Notes under the pieces: model-generated
Told to the model about the DNA's origin: nothing
Databases searched by the model: none
What the model saw: the letters and a program-made list of their open reading frames with translations, nothing else
Program-made: the position numbers and the translations under genes
Shown here: positions 6,403-10,200 of the stretch, piece after piece
Position numbering within the stretch: position 1 is the stretch's first letter
Layout: every line of letters begins with the position of its first letter
Source: JBOGWY01 sp050694015
GTDB taxonomy: Bacteria; Actinomycetota; CADDZG01; WHSQ01
DNA length: 10,200 nt
NCBI GenBank assembly: GCA_050694015.1
Contig: JBOGWY010000110.1
Span: forward strand, 1-10,200
Reading direction: 5' to 3'

Positions 6403-6430
6403 TAAAGCTGTTAACTATTGTGGTCGATTG
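6403..6430 (+). promoter_or_regulatory. Very weak sigma28-like match upstream of the HTH-pilM operon
   Basis: TAAA at 6403-6406, a 16-base spacer, then GTCGATTG at 6423-6430, which matches 5 of 8 bases of the consensus -10. On its own it would not be reported. It is listed because the spacing equals that of the candidates before the other two pilus operons. A 5-bp inverted repeat TAGTT/AACTA (6397-6401 with 6413-6417) overlaps the -35. Confidence 0.12.
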
Positions 6431-6436
6431 AGACCC

Positions 6437-6465
6437 TTGACTTCTGTTGTGCACAACTGTTGAAT
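6437..6465 (+). promoter_or_regulatory. Candidate sigma70-type promoter for the HTH-pilMNOP-aroC operon
   Basis: TTGACT (6437-6442) matches 5 of 6 bases of the -35 consensus. A 17-base spacer leads to TTGAAT (6460-6465), 4 of 6 bases of TATAAT. Transcription would start near 6472, giving a leader of about 60 nt before the GTG at 6532. This is the most AT-rich part of the window. The spacer holds a perfect palindrome, listed separately. Confidence 0.5.
6446..6457 (+). promoter_or_regulatory. Perfect 12-bp palindrome inside the promoter spacer, possible operator
   Basis: GTTGTGCACAAC is its own reverse complement and fills the middle of the 17-base spacer between the candidate -35 and -10. One base pair further out is mismatched and the next (C6444, G6459) pairs again. 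A dimeric repressor bound here would block RNA polymerase. The regulator is unknown; the HTH protein encoded just downstream is one candidate but not the only one. Confidence 0.45.
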
Positions 6466-6531
6466 GAGGTGCCCATTGCGGGGGCTCGTGCGCCCGCGGA
6501 TGAACGGGGACCCGGGCAAAAGGTGGGACGC

Positions 6532-6756
6532 GTGGAGGGACGAGACTTCGGGGAACCGCTCCTGACTGTAGGCGAGGTCGCCACGGTCATGCGCGTCTCC
6601 AACATGACGGTGTATCGGCTGATCAAGTCGGGTCAGTTGTCGGCGATCCGTGTCGGCAAGAACTACCGGATCCGTCGTTCGGACGTCGAGCGATACCTTA
6701 CCGACCGGGCCGTCAACACGAGCACAACCGACCGCGACGACTTGCGGGGCCCGTGA
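6532..6756 (+). CDS. Small excisionase-family HTH DNA-binding protein
   Basis: A 74-aa protein. GTG 6532 is chosen because AAAAGGTGGG (6518-6527) lies 5 bases upstream; the frame is open back to a TTG at 6418, but that region has no family-like sequence. Residues 10-56 form a MerR-like winged HTH of the excisionase type. LLTVGEVATVMRVSNMTVYRLI is the helix-turn-helix, SGQLSAIRVGKNYRI is the wing, and RRSDVERYL the closing helix. Very similar small proteins are widespread in Actinomycetota, where relatives such as BldC act as developmental regulators, although many are uncharacterised. No integrase or phage gene is nearby, so a recombination role is unlikely. It is the first gene of the pilM operon, 3 bases before pilM, so a regulatory role in pilus or growth control is plausible. 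Confidence 0.85.
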   Translation: MEGRDFGEPLLTVGEVATVMRVSNMTVYRLIKSGQLSAIRVGKNYRIRRSDVERYLTDRAVNTSTTDRDDLRGP

Positions 6757-6759
6757 CCT

Positions 6760-7827
6760 ATGGCTTTCGGCCTCGGCTCGAAGGCAGCGGTTGGGCTCGA
6801 CATCGGCGCGAGCGCCGTGCGCCTCGCGTACCTCACCGGAAGTCAATCGAACCCTTCTCTCGCGGGTTTCGGTCAGGTCGCGCTCCCGCAGGGTGCTGTG
6901 GTCGACGGTGAGATCCGCGATCCCGGACCCGTTTCTGAAGCGATCGCTCAACTGTGGAAGCGCACGAAGATGCGGACCAAAGCGGGTGTGATCGGGATCG
7001 CGAACCAACGAGTCGTAGTTCGCCAGGTCGATCTTCCCTTCCTTGAAGAGTCCGAGTTCCGCACCGCGCTCCCGTTCCAGGCCGCCGACTACATCCCGAT
7101 GCCCGTCGACGAGGCGCAGCTCGATTTCATCGTATTGAACGACTACGTCACCGAGAGCCAGGACCACATGATGCGCGTCTTGCTCGTGGCCGCGGCCACC
7201 GAGATGGTGGAGAGTTTCGTCGACACGGTAACCGCGGCAGGTATCCAGCCGGCGGGTGTCGACCTCGTCCCATTCGCCGTGGCGCGCTCGATCAGTCCGG
7301 TAGCACGCGGCGAATCGGGTATCGGCGGGTCCGAGGCCATCGTCGATGTCGGTGCCGGGATCACCAACATCGTCGTCCATCACAACTCTGAGCCGCGCTT
7401 CGTTCGTATCTTGCTCGTGGGCGGGGACGACGCGACGACTTCGATCGCCGAGCTGCGCGAGGTCCCCTTCGAGGAAGCAGAGGCGATGAAGTTCGACGCC
7501 GGTAGCGACGTGGGTGACGAAGAGGTGAAGCGGATCCTGCGGACGCAGGTCGACAGCCTCGTCGAAGAGATCCGCGGCTCCCTCGACTACTACCTCTCGC
7601 AAGAGGACAGCGAACCGGTCGTGTCGATAATCCTCACCGGGGGCGGCTCGCTCACGGCAGGCCTCGCCGAACGCCTCGAGGAGACCCTCAGGACTCCGGT
7701 CATACGCGGTACGCCGTTGTCCGAGATCAACGTTGGGAAGTCGGGACTGACTGAAGAACAGATCGCGCAGGTGCAGCCGGTGTCGGCGGCGGCGATCGGG
7801 CTCGCGATGGGGGCACTTCCCAGATGA
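6760..7827 (+). CDS. pilM: PilM, actin-like ATPase of the type IV pilus alignment complex
   Basis: A 355-aa cytoplasmic protein of normal family length, starting at ATG 6760, 3 bases after the HTH gene stop. The actin/FtsA fold motifs are present in order: phosphate 1 loop GLDIGASAVR (12-21), the PilM-typical E-S-E-F-R-T-A-L-P-F-Q region (97-107), phosphate 2 loop IVDVGAGITNIVV (194-206), the GGDDATTSIAE segment (221-231), and the adenosine motif ILTGGGS (291-297). PilM binds nucleotide and the N-terminal cytoplasmic peptide of PilN, linking cytoplasmic motor parts to the membrane ring. The stop overlaps the pilN start. FtsA and MreB are excluded by the pil gene neighbours and motif spacing. 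Confidence 0.95.
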   Translation: MAFGLGSKAAVGLDIGASAVRLAYLTGSQSNPSLAGFGQVALPQGAVVDGEIRDPGPVSEAIAQLWKRTKMRTKAGVIGIANQRVVVRQVDLPFLEESEFRTALPFQAADYIPMPVDEAQLDFIVLNDYVTESQDHMMRVLLVAAATEMVESFVDTVTAAGIQPAGVDLVPFAVARSISPVARGESGIGGSEAIVDVGAGITNIVVHHNSEPRFVRILLVGGDDATTSIAELREVPFEEAEAMKFDAGSDVGDEEVKRILRTQVDSLVEEIRGSLDYYLSQEDSEPVVSIILTGGGSLTAGLAERLEETLRTPVIRGTPLSEINVGKSGLTEEQIAQVQPVSAAAIGLAMGALPR

Positions 7828-8480
7828 TGCGCCGGATAGATCTCTTACCTTCCGTATACGCGCAACGGCGCCAAGAGCGTCGCAACATAGCGCTCATCAT
7901 CATCGCGGGGATGTTGATCTTCCTGCTGTTCGTCGGCTGGTGGGTGATCCTCGGGTTCCGGATCAACGCTGCGGAGCAGGATCTGTCCGACGTGCAGGCA
8001 CAGAACCAGGCGCTGGAGGAAGACATCGCGGCCCTCCAGGAGTTCGTCGAGCTTCAGAACGAGGTCGACTCGAAGCGCGGCGCCCTCCAGACCGTTATGG
8101 CGGGCGATCTCGACTGGCCCGCGCTCATGACCGAGATAGCCATGGTGATCCCGGGCGAGGTATGGCTGACCAACCTGACCGCTTCCGCCGGGGCGACGGA
8201 GGGCGCGGCCCCCGTTGGCACCGAGACGAACGCCATCCAGATCGCGTCCGAGGAGCCGGTCGGTCGTATCCAGTTCCAAGGACAATCGCTCACGATGCCC
8301 GGAGTCGCGAAATGGATGATCCGACTTGAAAGCGTCGAGGAGTTCTTCGCCGTCTATCTCAACAGCGCCAGTGTTGGCGGGGGGGAGGAAACCGTCGAGA
8401 CGGTCAGTATGGACACCACGCTCGAGCTCGGCCCCGAGGCATTGAGCGGTCGGTTCCAGCAGCAAGGGCAGACACCGTGA
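7824..8480 (+). CDS. pilN: PilN, bitopic alignment protein of the type IV pilus
   Basis: A 218-aa protein starting at ATG 7824 in an ATGA overlap with pilM; the second codon is also ATG. The N-terminal MRRIDLLP corresponds to the INLLP peptide by which PilN docks into PilM, with Asp replacing Asn. One membrane segment follows (about 22-44, IALIIIAGMLIFLLFVGWWVIL), then a heptad-rich coiled coil (about 48-90). The ferredoxin-like domain carries DWPALMTEIAMVIPGEVWLTNL (97-118) and a FQGQSLTMPGVAKWMIRLES strand-helix (151-170), both typical of PilN. It pairs with PilO, whose gene overlaps its end. The loop at 120-137 is Ala/Gly/Thr-rich and probably flexible. Confidence 0.92.
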   Translation: MMRRIDLLPSVYAQRRQERRNIALIIIAGMLIFLLFVGWWVILGFRINAAEQDLSDVQAQNQALEEDIAALQEFVELQNEVDSKRGALQTVMAGDLDWPALMTEIAMVIPGEVWLTNLTASAGATEGAAPVGTETNAIQIASEEPVGRIQFQGQSLTMPGVAKWMIRLESVEEFFAVYLNSASVGGGEETVETVSMDTTLELGPEALSGRFQQQGQTP

Positions 8481-9115
8481 GCACGCGAGCGAGGCTGATC
8501 CTCGCGATCGCGGCCGTCGTCGTGTTGTGTGTGGCGTTCTTCTTCCTTTTCGTGCGCGCTCGGATGAACGAGCTCAACACAGTTCGCGAGGAGATCGCGG
8601 CCGAGGAGAATCGCACGATCCAGCTCCAGAGCGAGCTTGCGCGGCTCCAGGACCTCCAGGAGCGGGCCCCCGAGCTTCAGGCCGAGCTCGCCGAGATACG
8701 GCAGCTCGTTCCTCAGAACCACGAGGTCGCGAACTTCCTGTTCCAGATCGAAGACGCTTCCAACGCGGCCGGGGTCGACTTCATCACCATCACGCCCGAG
8801 CTTCCGAAGGCGCCACCTGAGGGTGCTGCACTGGCCGAGGTGCGGCTTCAGATCGACGCGTCGGGAGGGTACTTCTCGCTGCAGGACTTCGTTCGGCGTC
8901 TCTACAACCTCGACCGGGCGGTCCGGATCGACCTGGTTACCCTTACAGGCTCGGCGGAGGAAACGGGGACCGGTGAGGCCGCCGGAACGACCATCAGTCT
9001 CTCGATCACGGCTCGGATGTTCTTCGAGCTTCCGGCGGCCCCGGGAACCGCGGCCCCCGGGACGACGACCCCACCGGCACCGGGGACGACCCCCGCCCCG
9101 ACGACGGCCCCGTAG
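8477..9115 (+). CDS. pilO: PilO, bitopic alignment protein with Pro/Thr-rich tail
   Basis: A 212-aa protein starting at GTG 8477 in a GTGA overlap with pilN. It has a membrane segment at about 7-26, a long coiled coil at 27-78 with regular Leu and Glu spacing, then a ferredoxin-like domain. That domain includes VANFLFQIEDASNAAGVDF (84-102) and the G-G-Y-F-S-L-Q-D-F-V-R-R-L-Y-N-L-D-R motif (130-147), the PilO hallmark for the helix after the central strand. The domain ends near 185. Residues 186-212 are almost only Pro, Thr, Ala and Gly (APGTTTPPAPGTTPAPTT), an unstructured outward-facing tail not typical of proteobacterial PilO. It should form heterodimers with PilN in the membrane ring. Confidence 0.92.
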   Translation: MSTRARLILAIAAVVVLCVAFFFLFVRARMNELNTVREEIAAEENRTIQLQSELARLQDLQERAPELQAELAEIRQLVPQNHEVANFLFQIEDASNAAGVDFITITPELPKAPPEGAALAEVRLQIDASGGYFSLQDFVRRLYNLDRAVRIDLVTLTGSAEETGTGEAAGTTISLSITARMFFELPAAPGTAAPGTTTPPAPGTTPAPTTAP

Positions 9116-9125
9116 GAGCAAAAGC

Positions 9126-9776
9126 ATGGGAATCCCTCCAGAGAACCTCGAGCCCACCCAGCCGGTCCCGGCCGCGCCCTCAGGGGCCAACCGAGCGATC
9201 ACGCCCCCGCAGATCGCCCTGGTGGCGGGGCTGGTCGTGGTGCTGCTCGGCATGCTGTGGTTCTTCTTCCTGAGGACGCCCGCAGAGGAAGAAGCGCCTC
9301 CTCCCGTCACCGGCGAGGCACCCGTCGTCCCGGCCCCCACACCGGAGCCGACCGCGACCGAGCCGGACGACGACGCTCCCGTCGAGAACTTCGAACTGTT
9401 CGCCCCGCGCGACCCGTTCGAGCCACTCGTGTCGGCCGACGGCGCGACGGCTGGAGGGGGTGACGGCGTGACGGACGGGACCACCGACGGCACCGATGAC
9501 GGGACCGACGGTGGGACGGTCACCGGCGACGGAACCAGCGGGGACGCCGACGACGGTGAGGACGTCGGTGGCCATCGCGTGCGCGTCATCGACGTCTTCC
9601 GCGAGAACGGTCGCGACCGGGCCCAGATCCAGGTCGACGGCACCGTCTACACCGTCGACGAGGGCGAGGACTTCGCCGAGAATTTCCGACTCGTGAACGC
9701 GGAGGGCCGGTGCGCGACCATGCTCTTCGGGGACGATGAGTTCACCCTCTGCGAGGGAGAAGAGATCCTCAAGTAG
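9126..9776 (+). CDS. PilP-like membrane-anchored protein of the pilus alignment complex
   Basis: A 216-aa protein starting at ATG 9126 with GGAG at 9115-9118, 7 bases upstream and overlapping the pilO stop. The frame is open far upstream inside pilO, but that part is a shadow. A Pro-rich cytoplasmic N-terminus (1-28) precedes one membrane segment (29-49, QIALVAGLVVVLLGMLWFFFL). A Pro/Glu linker leads to FAPRDPFEPL (92-101), resembling the R-x-P-F motif of PilP and GspC. A Gly/Asp/Thr linker spans 113-148. The last 68 residues form a small beta domain, starting VRVIDVFRENGRDRAQIQV and containing Cys196 and Cys209, similar in layout to the PilP/GspC homology region. There is no lipobox, unlike classical PilP. 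The position after pilM-N-O supports a PilP analogue; homology is inferred from motif and order. Confidence 0.72.
   Translation: MGIPPENLEPTQPVPAAPSGANRAITPPQIALVAGLVVVLLGMLWFFFLRTPAEEEAPPPVTGEAPVVPAPTPEPTATEPDDDAPVENFELFAPRDPFEPLVSADGATAGGGDGVTDGTTDGTDDGTDGGTVTGDGTSGDADDGEDVGGHRVRVIDVFRENGRDRAQIQVDGTVYTVDEGEDFAENFRLVNAEGRCATMLFGDDEFTLCEGEEILK
9462..9569 (+). repeat. Low-complexity DGT-type coding repeat in the PilP-like gene
   Basis: This stretch encodes residues 113-148, an irregular run of DGT, DDG, TDG and GDG units with no hydrophobic residue apart from a few Val. At the DNA level it is a degenerate array of GACGG and ACCG words. It is probably an acidic flexible spacer between the RDPF motif and the C-terminal domain. 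Such acidic Asp/Gly runs can bind calcium, but no canonical 12-residue loop is evident. Confidence 0.7.
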
Positions 9777-9800
9777 CCCGTCCGCTGAGAGGATGAACGG

Positions 9801-10200
9801 ATGGGGAGACTTCGCTATCTAACCGCCGGTGAGTCGCACGGCCGCGCCCTCGTCGCGATCCTGGAGGGGCTCCCTGCAGGGATCCCGGTTTCGGTCAAGG
9901 CGATCGCCGACGAGCTCACCCGGCGCCGCCACGGCTACGGGCGCGGCCCCCGCATGAAGGTCGAGAAGGACGCTCTCGATGTCGTTGCGGGTGTGCGCGG
10001 GGGTGTGACCCTCGGGAGCCCGGTGGGGATCGTGATCAACAACAGCGAGTGGGAGAAGTGGTCCCACGTCATGAGCGTGGAGGGCACTCCGGGGGGACGA
10101 GCGCTAACGAAACCGCGCCCCGGTCACGCCGACCTCCCCGGCATGCTGAAGTACGAATTCGACGACGCGCGCAACGTGCTGGAAAGAGCCAGCGCGCGCG
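9801..10200 (+). CDS. aroC: Chorismate synthase (N-terminal part, runs off the window)
   Basis: The frame opens at ATG 9801, with AGAGGA at 9788-9793 seven bases upstream, and stays open to the window end (133 codons). The start MGRLRYLTAGESHG, with GESHGRALVAILEGLP, fits chorismate synthase signature 1. RRRHGYGRGPRMKVEKD and the RPGHADLPGMLKY segment follow in the expected order, and ERASAR at the very end begins signature 2. The enzyme converts 5-enolpyruvylshikimate 3-phosphate to chorismate, the last step of the shikimate pathway, using reduced FMN as cofactor. It lies 24 bases after the PilP-like stop with no terminator between, so it is probably cotranscribed with the pilus genes. Confidence 0.96.
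   Translation, partial: MGRLRYLTAGESHGRALVAILEGLPAGIPVSVKAIADELTRRRHGYGRGPRMKVEKDALDVVAGVRGGVTLGSPVGIVINNSEWEKWSHVMSVEGTPGGRALTKPRPGHADLPGMLKYEFDDARNVLERASAR

Noticed and set aside
4991..6454. 487-aa open frame on the minus strand under the PilX-like gene
   Set aside because: Arg/His/Asp-rich shadow translation with no domain features. It also runs across the likely terminator and promoter region of the plus strand.
6418..6531. Longer N-terminus for the HTH protein from TTG 6418 or GTG 6469
   Set aside because: The extension would overlap the promoter and palindrome, has no family-like sequence, and lacks a ribosome binding site as good as the one before 6532.
6532..6756. Phage or integrative-element excisionase
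   Set aside because: The fold family is named after excisionases, but no integrase, attachment-site repeat or composition shift is visible and the gene is embedded in the pilM operon.
6415..7602. 395-aa open frame on the minus strand under the HTH gene and pilM
   Set aside because: It overlaps two confidently recognised genes and shows no family features of its own.
8637..9125. Upstream extension of the PilP-like frame into pilO
   Set aside because: The translation is Arg/Ser-rich nonsense overlapping the well-supported pilO. The ATG at 9126 has a proper ribosome binding site and begins a sensible membrane protein.
8354..9643. 429-aa open frame on the minus strand under pilO and the PilP-like gene
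   Set aside because: Ser/Pro/Arg-rich low-complexity shadow of the Pro/Thr and Asp/Gly coding stretches.

Overview
The window is a high-GC stretch from what looks like an actinobacterium. All genes lie on the + strand and are tightly packed. It holds most of a type IV pilus (T4P) locus and runs into the start of an aromatic amino acid gene, aroC. The actinobacterial assignment is an inference. It rests on base composition, on GTG starts with GTGA overlaps, on a small excisionase-type HTH protein of a kind common in Actinomycetota, and on two T4P alignment proteins (PilO and a PilP analogue) with long low-complexity segments outside the membrane. A deep-branching class such as Acidimicrobiia or Thermoleophilia would fit, but nothing here proves it.

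Layout. (1) 1-381: C-terminal third of the platform protein PilC, cut by the window edge. (2) 382-1508: two tandem PilA-like major pilins, 146 and 141 aa. A strong hairpin with a short T tract separates them, and a sigma28-like promoter candidate precedes the first. (3) 1646-6280: four minor pilin genes overlapping end to end: FimT/GspH-like, a very large (622 aa) PilV-like protein, PilW/GspJ-like, and a 490-aa PilX/GspK-like protein without Glu5. A hairpin with a T-rich tail follows. (4) 6281-6531: regulatory gap with a candidate housekeeping promoter whose spacer contains a perfect 12-bp palindrome. (5) 6532-9776: a 74-aa HTH gene, then pilM, pilN, pilO and a PilP-like gene with touching or overlapping ends. 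(6) 9801-10200: 5' part of aroC (chorismate synthase), which continues beyond the window.

How the parts work together. Pilins and minor pilins enter the membrane by class III signal peptides and are processed by a prepilin peptidase not seen here. PilC and the ATPases (presumably upstream) extract and polymerise them. The cytoplasmic actin-like PilM binds the N-terminus of PilN. PilN and PilO form the membrane alignment complex, and the PilP-like protein extends it outward. No secretin gene follows the PilP-like gene, where PilQ would sit in a proteobacterium. This fits a one-membrane cell, although a secretin could be encoded elsewhere.

I see no CRISPR array, IS element, prophage or tRNA/rRNA. 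The system itself is a recognisable T4P. The less ordinary parts are the regulatory layout, the oversized minor pilins, and the PilO/PilP analogues adapted to an apparently secretin-free setting.
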